Origin: Eopsaltria australis | Lineage: Eukaryota; Chordata; Aves; Passeriformes; Petroicidae | Reading direction: 5' to 3' | DNA: 64,000 nucleotides | NCBI GenBank assembly: GCA_034509425.1 | Contig: JAVTVJ010000786.1 | Coordinates: forward strand, 1-64,000 | Shown here: piece by piece, positions 9,741-19,602 of the stretch | Layout of the letters: every line of letters starts with the position of its first letter | Numbering within the stretch: position 1 is the first letter of the stretch | Made by a program: the position numbers and the translations under genes | Notes under the pieces: generated by a model | What the model was told of the DNA's origin: nothing | The model's database searches: none | The model's input: only the letters and a program-made list of their open reading frames with translations

Positions 9741-10678
9741 TTACCCACAGTATCGGTTTACACAACCGCCCGACATGCAGGCTACTATACAGATGATAAC
9801 TACAATTACAACTACTATAAATGTTTCTCTTATCCAGGCCCAGTTTGGTAACCATGAGGTAAGGGTGTCAAAGATCTGGTCAAATTTTAAGGTGTCATTT
9901 TTGGAAGCTATTTCATGCAAAATTTTAGTTCCCCTCCAAATTTCATTCACATCTTTTCTAACCCTTCCACTTTGGTCCACATAGGAACAACAGGTGGTAT
10001 TAACAATAGCACATACACCTCCTTGTGCAGCCAGTATGAAATTAAGAGCTATCCGGTGCTGCATAACTGCACGGGACATACTGTCAACTTCCTTTTGTAA
10101 GGCTGAATAGTGGATCCACGGTCCCTTGCCAGCAACTTTGACTGCAGTGAGGGTGGTCAGCAAAACTTGGAACGGTCCCTTCCACTTGGCTTGCAAGGGG
10201 TCACCGTCCCACCACTTGATGCAGACCCAATCTCCGGGCTGGAACTGATGAGCAGGTGTGTCCAGTCCTATTGGCCTGGACAACACGACAAATCTCTGGA
10301 GCTTCTGCAAAGTGGAACTCAAAGCCATTAAGTACTTCTGCAAATCAGCTTTACCCTTCACATGAATCTCTCCCGGGATATGTGGAGCCTGATAAGGCCT
10401 GCCATATAATATTTCATAGGGACTTATATTGTCCCTTCGCCTTGGCTGTATGCGAGTTCTCAGCAAGGCTATTGGCAGGGCTTGAACCCAGGTCATGGAT
10501 GTCTCTTGACAAATTTTACAAATCTGGGTTTTGAGGGTTCCATTCATACGCTCAACCTTGCCACTTGCCTGGGGCCTGTATGGCGTGTGCAGATCCCAGG
10601 CAATTCCCAGAACCCTGCTGACTTCCCCAACTACCGTTGCAACAAAGTGAGTTCCCCTGTCAGATGACTATAGCTCGC
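9741..10678 (-). pseudogene. pol-env: ERV pol-env fusion: C-terminal integrase joined to transmembrane Env
   Basis: The frame resumes right after the nested insertion with the second integrase aspartate (SSDRGTHFV) and the glutamate context GKVERMNGT. It continues through the DNA-binding C terminus (FQPGDWVCIKWW). Near 10075 it passes without a stop into the transmembrane Env subunit: MQHRIALNF, a CX6CC motif (CAIVNTTCC), then a hydrophobic anchor of about 22 residues rich in V and I (near 9780-9840), then a short tail. The whole surface subunit and the fusion-peptide half of the transmembrane subunit are missing. The open reading frame from the first ATG is 268 codons. Confidence 0.88.
10671..10678. 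other. 8-bp target duplication CAGATGAC, left
   Basis: Identical to 11269-11276. In the undisturbed integrase this sequence occurs once. Confidence 0.88.
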
Positions 10679-11268
10679 TGGTTTTCCTGTCCAGCCCGGC
10701 GTTGCCACGACAGATTCCAGCTGGCTATATTTCCAGGAGTGCCCCTATCCCAAGGCTCTCTGGCTGCGTCTCGGAGACACTTAGCCAGAGAAACTGCGGC
10801 CTGCGGTGTGGTGCAGGAACGAGCCAGGTTAGCTATCAGCTGAAGATGAATAACGAGAGGGCCCTTGGAATGCCTTTAATTCTGAGTGGATTTATTGCAA
10901 GGTCTTCACACAGAGGAGAGGCAGGGTCCAAGAGGCCGAGGGGCCCTCAGACATGGCCTTAAGAGTTACCATGTACCACCAATCCAAGGGGTTTGGGGGA
11001 GTATAGGGAAGGCCTAAGGGTATTTGGTCTTATGGGATAGGGAAGGAATGGGGCTCAGGAGATAACAGGGAATAGAACAAAGGCTCTTAGGGGGAGGGAG
11101 GAAATGATGGACACTAGCAGTGGCTACTTGGGTTTGTCCTGGGTTAAACCATGGTCACTTCACTTTCCAGGGGTTTCCTATCTCCTTGGAACTTTCTCCA
11201 CCAGTAATCTTTCTCCTTTTCTAAGTCTTCTCCCCCTGGAGTCTCTAAGGACACATCCACAGCAGCTA
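10679..11268. mobile_element. 590-bp insertion in ERV integrase with 8-bp target duplication
   Basis: Flanked by identical CAGATGAC at 10671-10678 and 11269-11276. Removing one copy plus the insert rejoins integrase codons. The ends form a short imperfect inverted repeat (TATAGCTCGCTGG against TAGCTGCTGTGG). An 8-bp duplication is typical of hAT DNA transposons. No transposase frame is present, so it would be non-autonomous. Inside is TGTCCTGGGTTAAACC, which resembles the start of a passerine LTR, so an LTR-related origin is not excluded. Confidence 0.8.
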
Positions 11269-11276
11269 CAGATGAC
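11269..11276. other. 8-bp target duplication CAGATGAC, right
   Basis: Second copy, at the right end of the 590-bp insertion. Confidence 0.88.
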
Positions 11277-13860
11277 ATTCCTAGAGGAACCCCGAATCTT
11301 GGAAATTATATGATTCAGCAAGGCTTTCACTACTTCTCTTGCTGTGTTGGTGCGACAGGAGTAAGCTTCGGGCCATCCACTGAAGGTGTCAACCAGTACC
11401 AGTATATACTTACATCCCTCTTTGCATGGCATCTCAGCAAAATCGATCTGCCAATAATCTCCCGGGAGATCTCCTGTTTTTGTCACCCCTAACACAACCC
11501 GTTTGCTCGTGTCAGGATTGTTTTTACGACAGGTATCGCACTTGCTGGTTACAGACTGCACGATATCCGTCATCCCTCTCCCTATTACCACATTTCTAAG
11601 ATGTTTTAAAAGCTTTTCTGTTCCCCAGTGAGTACTTTCATGCTCTCGCTGGGCTATTTCTCGAAGGAGGAAGGGTGGAACTACAACCTGTCCCATTGAG
11701 GTAACGGCCCACCCCCCTTCTTTGATCTCAGCCTTAAGGTGCTTGATTAATTTGTGATCCCCCTGATCGTATTTTGGGGTAAACTCTGACAAATCTGTTT
11801 CTTTCTGTGGTATCACTGCAAAAATGCCTTTTTCTGCAATCCCTCTTGCTGCTTCATCAGCGAAGCGATTTCCCAGTTCAGGGGCTTTCTTCCCTTTTTG
11901 ATGGCCTTTGCAATGCATGACAGCTACTTCAGTTGGCTTCCAGATACTCTGCAGAAGTGCAAGAATCTGTTCAGCATGCTTAACCTCATTACCTTGTGCA
12001 GTCAGCAGGCCACGTTCCTTCCAGATAGCTCCGTGGGCATGAACAACACTGAAGGCATATTTGGAATCAGTCCAGATGTTTACCTTCTTCCCTTCACTCA
12101 GCTCTAGAGCTCTTGTTAGTCCAATGAGTTCAGCTTTCTGTGATGATACATCTGGAGGCAAGGCTTTTGCCTCTATGACTTTATCGGTGGTGGTTACAGC
12201 ATAACCTGTCATTCTCTTACCATTTCTCATGAAGCTGCTTCCATCGGTATACAGCTCCCAGTCTGGGCTCTTCAGGGGAATGTCTTTCAGGTCTGGTCTG
12301 CTAGAATAAGTCTCCTCTATTGTCTGTAGACAATCATGTTCAGGCATGCTGTCAAGTAATGTGGATGACAAAAACATTGCAGGGTTTACCACAGATGTTG
12401 TTTTCAGAGTAACATCATCCTGTTCCAGCAACACAGACTGATACTTCAGCATTCTGCTAGGGGATAGCCAGTGATTCCCCTTCTGTTCCAGCACAGTTAT
12501 TACTGCATGGGGTACATACACGACAATGTGCTGTCCAAGGGTGAATTTACAGGCCTCCTCTATTAGGAGGACAGTTGCTGCCACAGCTTTCAGGCGTCCA
12601 GGCCACCCTTGACTAACATTGTCTAGCTGTTTTGAAAAGTAGGCTACAGCTCTTCGCTGGTCCCCAAGGTGCTGTGCTAGTACTCCCAGAGCAGCATTCA
12701 GTCGCTCATATGTAAAGAGTTCAAAAGGCTTATTCAAATCCGGCAGCCCCAAGGCTGGGGCAGACATTAGGGAACATTTCAACTGTTTGAAGGCAGCCCT
12801 TGCACTTTCTGTCCACATGATTGTTCCCTTTTCGGCTGCCTTAAGGACCTCATACAGAGGTTTTACCAGCAGTCCATAGTTTGATATCCATAGGCGACAC
12901 CAACCTACCATTCCCAGGAAGGCTTGCATTTCTCTCACAGTGTGGGGCTCTGGAAGGCGACAGATAGCTTCCTTCCGCTCTTTGCTGAGTTGTCGGTGTC
13001 CACGGAAAATTTCCAGCCCCAGGTAAACTACTGTTTCCCTGGCAATCTGGGCCTTCTCTCTTGAGACCCGATAACCACTCTCGCCCAAAAAGTTCAACAG
13101 ACTTACGGTTAGCTGGATACACTCATCTCGCGTTCTGGTTGCTACTAGGATGTCATCAACATACTGAAGAACAACTCCTCCTGGCTCCTGTTTCCTCCAG
13201 TCCTCCAGTTCTTTTGCCAGCTGGTTTCCAAATAGCGTGGGACTATTTTTGTAGCCTTGATCCAATACTGTCCAGGTGAGCTGGGTCTTCCTTCCTGTTT
13301 CAGGGTTTTCCCACTCAAAGGCAAAAATTTCTTGGCTGTCCCTATGCACAGGAATGCAGAAAAAGGCATCTTTAAGATCTAAAACAGTGAACCACCCTAA
13401 TTCGTCTGTTAGTGTAGTCAAAAGTGTGTAAGGATTGGCTACAACTGGATGTATGTCTTCTGTTATTTTGTTAATCTCCCTTAGATCCTGCACTAATCGA
13501 TAACTCTTACCATCTGCTTTCTTCAGTGGTATAATTGGGGTGTTATACTTGGATTCACATTCCACTAGCAACCCAAATTTGAGAAACTTCTCAATTATGG
13601 GTGCTAGTCCTTGATGACCTGCTAATTTCAGAGGGTATTGGTTTTGCCTTACCAGTGTAGCTCCTGCTTTGAGTGTAATACTTACAGGTTCAGCTCTTTT
13701 GGATCTCCCAGGCATATCATTGGCCCATACTATAGGACTGACAGCATCTTCTATTTCTTTGGGAATTTTTCCATGGCATTCCTGTATAAGAATAGCTGCT
13801 GCTTCTATGAATTTAGATTCAGGAATTATGACTTTTACCCCCCCCGTCTCTGGAGAATTT
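11269..13860 (-). pseudogene. pol: ERV pol: reverse transcriptase, RNase H and N-terminal integrase
   Basis: Long open frame; numbering is from the ATG at 13715, though the frame opens upstream. Reverse transcriptase spans about residues 30-290, with catalytic D113 in VLDLKDAFF and YVDD at 185-188. RNase H spans about 485-625, with D491, E529, D550 and D620 in their usual contexts. The integrase zinc domain has H692, H696, C726 and C729. The first catalytic aspartate of the integrase core is D759 (WQIDFAE). A one-base insertion near 11300 shifts the frame just before the second catalytic aspartate, and a 590-bp element then splits the gene at 11269. Despite these lesions, enzyme motifs up to the integrase core are intact over more than 800 codons. 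Confidence 0.92.
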
Positions 13861-14740
13861 AATTTCTGCCTCTAATTTCTCTAATAAATGTCTGCCCAAT
13901 AATGGCATTGGTGAATTTGGCATATACAGGAACTGGTGTGTCACCCAGTGTTTTCCCAATTTGAATTTTAAAGGTTGGAAGAAAGGCCGTGTTTCGCTTA
14001 CCGCGGTGGCTCCTACCACATCCCCAGTCTCTTGGCTCAGTTTACCTTTTAAAGTATTTAATACAGAATAGGTCGCCCCGGTGTCCACCAGAAATTCAAC
14101 ATCCTCATTTCCCAGCCTAACTATAACTGAAGCCTCCAGTGGGGGTGATGCCCTTGATTGCTGTCTATCATAATCCACAGCTAGTTCTGGAGCTGGGGGT
14201 GTCTTTTTCGTTCGTGCTGGACACTCATTTTTCCAGTGTCCCTTCTGCTTGGAAATGGCACATTGGTCCTCAGCTAGAGGAAAACGGGGTCCCCTCTTTG
14301 GTGAGTTGGATGACTTTCCCTCATTGTGGTTTTTCTTATGGTGGGGCTTATTCTGTTTGTTCTTATCTACTGAATCCCTGTTCTGATATACTTTCCAGGC
14401 TATTTTCAACATCTCACTTATATCCATTACTCCCCTTTTTTGCAGTTTTTTCCTTATATCATCTGTTGACTGGCCCATAAAAATGTAAGCCAGCTGGTAC
14501 TTCTGATCAGGTGCTTCGAAGTTCAGAGTTGTGTATTTCCATGCAGCCTCTTTAAGCCTATTCAGGAACTCTGTAGGAGTCTCATTTGGATTTTGTTTGA
14601 TCTCAAATAATTTAGAAAAATTCACTACTTTAGGAAGGCCACATCTCAACCCATAAACCACCCATTTCTGAAACTGCTTTAATTTTGCCATTTGCTCAGG
14701 GACACTGGGATCCCAGCCAGGGTCAGCGAGTGGTATATGT
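13819..14740 (-). pseudogene. gag-pro: ERV gag-pro: C-terminal capsid, nucleocapsid and protease
   Basis: Frame of 290 codons from the first ATG at 14691, open further upstream. It shows the capsid C-terminal major homology region (around NPNETPTEFLNRLKEAAW), a lysine-rich stretch and one zinc knuckle in which the second cysteine is serine (CAISKQKGHWKNEC instead of C-x2-C-x4-H-x4-C). An aspartic protease follows, with the catalytic VDTGATYSVL and an LLGRHLL segment near the end. No stop separates nucleocapsid from protease, so I see no gammaretrovirus-style readthrough stop here. The frame is lost in a run of eight C (plus strand) near 13839-13846, just before pol. Confidence 0.85.
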
Positions 14741-15488
14741 CATTAGGCATCCCTTGGAGAGTTCCAGCTGCAATTTGGGCATGTATAGCATCTATGGCAG
14801 CTTTATTAACCATCTCCCTTTCTGTGCTATCTAGTAATTCATCCAGCATCACATTCATGTCTCCCCAATCAGGGTTTTGAGCCCTTATAGCCCTCTCTAC
14901 CCGTATGGCTACTTTCTCTGGGTTGTCACTATACTTTCCAACAGAGCCTTTCCACGTCTGCAGCTCTGCAAGAGAGAATGGTGTCTTTATATAAATCACT
15001 CCCTGGTTTCCCACAGCCTGTCTCAGAGGCACTTCTAGAGCAGGCCCTTCCCTTCCCCTTTCATCTCTTTTTGATCTCGTGCGCCCTGCAATTGGACTAG
15101 CAGCACTTATAGCTTCTTGGGCTATTTTTCCCCTCCTCCTGCCACCCTCCTCTTGGGGACCATCTGTATCCACATCATCCCATTCCGTTTTAATCCTAGC
15201 ACTGGCAGAGCGGTGGAGGGGGAATCCAGCATGGTTGTCTCTGTCCTCCCTTTCGGAAAAGTAACTTGGATCAGGCACATCCCACCCGCCTCTGGTAAGG
15301 GTAGCTTTGCCCCTCTCCCCCATGCTGGAGATGCGGTGAAGCTGAGATCGAGGGTACCTCAATCGAGGATACTCATCCCAGGCTCGGGCCAGGTCGGGTG
15401 GCAGGGGCCAGTTAGGCTCTGCTCCCGGTCCGCGCCCCCACCAGGGGCGGTCAGGAGCCGGCAACAAGCCAGCCCCCTCTCCGCCCTC
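14679..15488 (-). pseudogene. gag: ERV gag, middle part: p12-like region and N-terminal capsid
   Basis: Continues the matrix frame after the TGA. It contains an acidic and basic linker, then a capsid N-terminal domain recognisable by TPFSLAELQTWK, KVAIRVERAIRAQNPDW and the helix around NKAAIDAIHAQI. A one-base-scale frameshift near 14735-14745 ends the frame early at 14679; the true continuation is in the next frame (the 13819-14691 block). Confidence 0.85.
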
Positions 15489-15960
15489 TCAGTGCCTTCG
15501 CCCGCCCCCTGTGTGGTCAGGGGGCCAATCGGCCTCTGCTTTCGGTCTGTGCCCGCCCCGTGGGCGGTCGGGGGGCAAGGGCCAGCCGGCCTCTGCCCCT
15601 GCCCCGTGCCTGCCCCGTGGGCGGTCAGGAGGCAAGGGCCAGCCGGCCTCTGCCCCTGCCCCGTGCCCGCCCCGTGGGCGGTCAGGAGGCAAGGGCCAGC
15701 CAGCCTCTGCCCCCGCCCCATGCCCGCCCCATGGCCGGTCAGGTGGTAAGGGCCAGCCGGCCTCTGCCCCCGCCCCGTGCCCGCCCCGTGGGCGGTCAGG
15801 TGGTAAGGGCCAGCCAGCCTCTGCCCCCGCCCCATGCCCGCCCCATGGCCGGTCAGGTGGTAAGGGCCAGCCAGCCTCTGCCCCCGCCCCCTGCCCGCCC
15901 CGTGGGCGGTCGGGTGGCGAGGGCCAGCCCACCCCCTCCCCACGCCTTTCCCCTCCCCTA
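15480..15960 (-). repeat. 57-bp coding minisatellite in ERV gag, about 7-8 units
   Basis: Each 57-bp unit encodes 19 residues of the form WPLPPDRPRGGHGAGAEAG. Units alternate between RPWGG and RPRGG variants, which suggests growth of the array by two-unit blocks. The in-frame TGA lies at its 3' end. The opposite strand is open for 431 codons only because of the GC-rich repeat. Confidence 0.9.
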
Positions 15961-16694
15961 GAGTGGTCAGGGGGCGAGGGCCTGCTTGCCTCCCCCCCCG
16001 CCCTACGCCCAGCCCCCGGATGGTCGGGGAGCCGGTTGGTCTCCACCCCCGCCCCCGCGTTCGCAGCGGGCGGGGGAGGAGGAGGAGGGGGAGGCAGCGG
16101 TGGCGCTGGCGCCGGCGGAGCCGGCAGGGCCGGTGGGGGTGCTGGCTGCGGAGCTGGTGGGGGTGAGGGAGGAGACACCGGCTGCGCGCCTCTATCGCCC
16201 GCCCCCAACTGCACCGGCTGTAATGGCGGCGGTGGCACGGGGGGTGACCCCCCCCTGCCCGTACGCAAAGCTGGGGCCACCATGTCCATAACATCTGTTT
16301 CCTCCGTTTCGTTAGTCACTAGCTGCCTTCTCCTCCTCCTCACGTTTCCTCTCCCTTTTACAACCATCTCCAAACAGCCTTTCTGCACCTCATACGCCTC
16401 CTCTCTATTCAGTAATATGGTAAAAAGTTCTGCGTATTTTAACTCATCAAACCTGCGCAGAGCTCGCAATTCTACCATTAGCTCTGTGACTATTTCATTT
16501 TCTAGACTCCCAAAGCGTGGCCACACTCTCTGTCCTCCTAATTTTAATGTCGGCCAGACCCGTGTACAGAGTCTTATCAGCTCCTGTGTGTCCAGGGGGG
16601 TTCTCCTTCCTGTTAAATATCGCCAGTTTTTCAATACCAGATCTAATGGAGATTCTCCGGGGACTTGTACATTCTCTGAAAAGTTACACCCCAT
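15489..16694 (-). pseudogene. gag: ERV gag, 5' part: matrix and proline-rich region
   Basis: Start chosen at the ATG ending at 16694 because it gives MGCNFS, a Gly-2 N-terminal myristoylation signal as in gammaretroviral matrix. The same frame stays open upstream to another ATG at 16787, adding 31 residues. The matrix-like part (about residues 1-95, with RRFDELKYAELF and a basic RRRRR patch near residue 120) is followed by a long Pro/Ala-rich stretch and then a 19-residue repeat. The frame ends at an in-frame TGA at 15489-15491; beyond it the same frame continues without a shift into capsid. The stop is thus a single disabling change within one gag frame. Confidence 0.85.
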
Positions 16695-16809
16695 TTTACT
16701 TATAAAAAGAGAAATCGGCCAGGAAAAAACTGTCTCTCTCTCTAGTGATAACTGCTTAGAACCGAGCCTTAAACAGCCAAACTGCACGCACGAGAAAACT
16801 TGTTAAAGT

Positions 16810-16890
16810 TTTCTCAACCGGGACTCGAACCTGCAATTCCCAGCTTTGTAGTTTTCAGTTCAGCGCCTTAAGCCACTGAACCAACTGGCA
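16810..16890 (-). other. tRNA-like segment in the proviral leader
   Basis: On the minus strand there is a perfect B box GGTTCGAGTCC (16821-16831) and an A-box match TGGTTCAGTGG (16873-16883), about 41 nt apart, as in tRNA genes. The T stem pairs at only about 3 of 5 positions and I cannot pair the acceptor or anticodon stems properly. It is therefore a degenerate tRNA or tRNA-derived fragment and not a confident tRNA gene. It sits between the primer-binding site and the gag start. Confidence 0.45.
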
Positions 16891-17213
16891 GCTGTTGTCC
16901 CCACCCACCAACCTCCCGTGGTTTAACTGGAGAGCGTCCTCTCCATACCACAATTTTGCAGGAAGGGGGTTAATTTCCCCCCCTTTTAGGGGCCTCTCAG
17001 ACCCCCCCTGCCCAACCTCCCAACCTCCCTCCTGGTGCTAGCACAATACCAAAGTATGTCTCCCCCGCTTTCACTCACCTCTTTCGTGATTTCAGGCGCT
17101 GGGTCCTAGAGCCTGGTCACAGCCTTGGACTGCCGCTTAATCCCGCAGGTGCCGGCGAAGGGGCTAGGCGAGATGTTCTCAGCCCAAAACTGCAACTTTT
17201 CGGGGTCTCTAGG

Positions 17214-17231
17214 GTCCCGGCGGAGTCGCCA
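17214..17231 (-). other. Primer-binding site of the provirus
   Basis: On the minus strand TGGCGACTCCGCCGGGAC starts 5 nt after the 5' LTR. It begins with TGG as required to pair with a tRNA CCA end. From memory the closest host tRNA 3' ends are arginine tRNAs, with several mismatches, so the primer identity is not settled. Confidence 0.65.
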
Positions 17232-17236
17232 ATGAC

Positions 17237-17692
17237 TGATGCCTTTTTCTGGTCTTAGGAAATAAAGGCTCAGACACAGTGAAAGGGTTGGGGGTTGGTT
17301 ACCTCGGTATTTTAATAGGGTCCCGTTCGATGGCTTCTGCCGTCCAGGTAGAACACGCCGCAAAAGCCCCCTCCCCCCAATAGAGTATACAATTAAAGAC
17401 TCTACACATTAGCATATCTACCAGGAGGGCCCAATAAGGGGCCGGGGTGGGCTAACTTCTAGTTTACAAAATCTATCCTACTAGGAGACCTTGAGGGCTC
17501 ACAAAAACAGGGTGTTTGGTCTCTAACTCTACGCGGTTTCAGGGGTGTTTAGTCTACTGGCCTACTGAACACCATGAAACCAGGCTAAACTACCACCTAA
17601 GGCATCACAAGTATGCATGCTAATACTTGTGAATGTAGGGAACAGTGTAAGGAATATTCAGGAGAAAAGCAGAAAAAATCCTTCAGGCATCA
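17237..17692 (-). repeat. 5' LTR of the provirus (456 bp)
   Basis: Same element as 9217-9670, with termini TGATGCC and GGCATCA as a perfect 7-bp inverted repeat. Differences from the 3' LTR cluster near its ends and at 9470 versus 17490, where a 2-bp indel lies. It should have driven the proviral transcript leftward. Confidence 0.93.
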
Positions 17693-17696
17693 CATT
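17693..17696. other. Target-site duplication CATT, right
   Basis: Directly follows the LTR end GGCATCA at 17692. Confidence 0.85.
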
Positions 17697-18394
17697 GAAT
17701 CTGAATTTTCCTAACAGGTTTTTTTTTTCCCCTCCATGCTTTATCATAACATCAGAGGGCAAGAAATTATCTTCCGGCTTCCAAAATCTCCTAGTTACTT
17801 TCCCCCTTCCTGCATCAGGCAAAATGGAGGATTACTAAGGTATTTTTAACCAAATATTCTTTGAGGCAGGAATAATGAAGAAGAGTAAGAGAAACAGTGC
17901 TGGTTTTGGGCATAGGTTCTTTGTACGCTATTCTGGAAATAAAAAAACCCAACACCCACCATTCCCTCCCCCCCCCCCCCAATAAAAAAACAAAACAAAC
18001 CCACATGCCTTACAAAACCAACCTGCAGAATGTTCAGTATTTCAAATGAGAACAAGCATAGAGGGGACATCAAAAGATGGCTCCTCCTTAACCATTTGTG
18101 CATGCAGTACTCTTCAATCAACTCCTAAATTCTACTTCTCCTACAACAAAGAGCTGTCTTCAGGACTCCCTGTTCTCCAGTCAAACCCTTCTGGGATGCT
18201 ATTGTACATTGCCTTAGCACGTGCTTCACTAGTCACTTCAATCACAGGATAACTCGACTGAACCATCAGTGGTAACCTTGCAGCTCTTCAAACTGCTTGA
18301 AAACTGAAACCTTGCACAAGGTTCAGACAAAGGAAAATCCAAAATGTGGACAGCATCTCCCTGCTGCTGCTGGAAGCCTTCAAGTCCACCACTG
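17697..18394. other. No recognised gene; short homopolymers
   Basis: Contains a T run near 17720 and a C run followed by an A run near 17968-17990. Nothing else recognised. Confidence 0.6.
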
Positions 18395-18399
18395 CAGTC

Positions 18400-19597
18400 T
18401 GTCCTGGTTTGAAGGACAGGTGTCTGTTAAGGAAGGCAGGAGCCTCCCTTGGAATGGGAAACTGTAACCCCTCTCCCTCCGAATTATTATAAATTTGAAA
18501 TCAAGAGGCTCTCAGGCAAAGATATGGGAATAGGAATAACAGTTCTTTACTACTATCTAAAACAAAGGATAACAAATAACAACAACTATAACGTTGACCA
18601 ACAAACAGAACCAGAAACCCAGTGGCAGCCTGCTCGGCTTCAGGCACCTTTTCCCTTCGGTGCAGTTCCAGTCACAGCCTGCAGGGGCGCTCTGGGTGTG
18701 GTGATTCCCCGGTGGCTGCAGGGGGTGCTCTGGGTGTGATGATTCCCCAGTGCCTGCAGGGGGCGCTCTGGGTGTGATGATTCCCCAAAGCCTGCAGGGG
18801 GCGCTCTGGGTGTGGTGATTCCCCGGTGGCTGCAGGGGGTGCTCTGGGTGTGATGATTCCCCCATGGCTGCAGGGGGCGCTCTGGGTGTGATGATTCCCC
18901 AATCCCTGCAGGGGGCGCTCTGGGTGTGATGATTCCCTGGTGCCTGCAGGGGGCGCTCTGGGTGTGATGATTCCCCGGTGCCTGCAGGGGGCGCTCTGGG
19001 TGTGATGATTCCCTGGTGCCTGCAGGGGGCGCTCCGGCGTGAGCTCAGGTAGCACACGGCAATGGCGGCTGCCCGAAGCAAGGAGGGATGGAGGAGAGCC
19101 TTTGCTCCACAGACCCTCGGGAGGGGCAGCTGGTGTCGGTGCCACAGCAGGATCCCCGGACACAGGGAGCTGGGACGGTAAGGGGTCTCCACGTGCAGGG
19201 AAAAACCTCGCTACAATGTAGCGGAGAAAACTCAGAGCGGGCTGGTGGCAGGCAGGTCGGCTCCGGATGGGGCAGAGGGCAGAGACTCACAGCAGACAGA
19301 CCGGCAGCTCCGCGCTGGCTTCTCAGGGGGCCGTGGGTTCAGCAGACAGCAGCTCCGACCGTCCAGCTCCGAGGGTCCCGAGCAAGAGAGCGTGACCTCC
19401 CCCCTGCCCTTGCTTTCAGTCTTTCCAAATCTCGTGTTGTCAGGCCCGGCTTCCATGAAAGGCAATTCTACCCCACCCTGCCAAGGAGAAAGGCTCTAGC
19501 CTTGTGCTTTGTTTCTCTTAAGTACCCAGTCATTTGTGTCTTAGCCACCCATGGGAGAAAAATTCCTGAGGAAAAGAACTAGATCCAACCTTCAACA
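18400..19597. repeat. Long solo LTR with internal minisatellite
   Basis: Starts TGTCCTGGTTTGAAGGACAG, a start I associate with passerine LTRs, and ends CCTTCAACA. CAGTC occurs directly before (18395-18399) and directly after (19598-19602), a 5-bp duplication. At 1198 bp it is unusually long; 359 bp of this is the 38-bp array at 18678-19036. Transcription direction not settled. Confidence 0.65.
18678..19036. repeat. 38-bp minisatellite, about 9 units
   Basis: Units of the form CTGCAGGGGGCGCTCTGGG followed by TGTGATGATTCCCC and a variable five bases. Minus-strand frames of 163 and 211 codons across it come from the repeat. CTGCAGGGGGCGCTC recalls a CTCF-type core, so the array could be a cluster of such sites (inference). 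Confidence 0.92.
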
Positions 19598-19602
19598 CAG
19601 TC

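Larger units (their letters stand above)
9217..17692 (-). mobile_element. Gammaretrovirus-like endogenous provirus, env-deleted
   Basis: A complete proviral frame on the minus strand: 5' LTR 17237-17692, primer-binding site 17214-17231, gag from 16694, protease and pol to about 10080, remnant of env, polypurine tract 9671-9684 and 3' LTR 9217-9670. It is flanked by a perfect 4-bp duplication CATT (9213-9216 and 17693-17696), the length typical of gammaretroviral integrases. The LTRs differ at about 14 positions plus one 2-bp indel in about 455 bp, roughly 3 percent, so the insertion is not recent. Coding defects: a TGA in gag, frameshifts in capsid, after protease and in integrase, a 590-bp insertion in integrase, and loss of the env surface subunit. 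It cannot be replication-competent as it stands. Confidence 0.95.

Noticed and set aside
15511..16806. 431-codon plus-strand frame across the ERV gag region
   Set aside because: It is antisense to a recognisable matrix and proline-rich gag; GC-rich 57-bp repeats keep it open.
16810..16890. Functional tRNA gene call
   Set aside because: A and B boxes are present but acceptor and anticodon stems do not pair, so it is listed only as tRNA-like.
18678..19036. Regular 38-bp repeats as a CRISPR array
   Set aside because: There are no unique spacers between repeats and the genome is vertebrate.
18557..19192. 211- and 163-codon minus-strand frames
   Set aside because: Both consist mainly of the 38-bp minisatellite translated in two frames.
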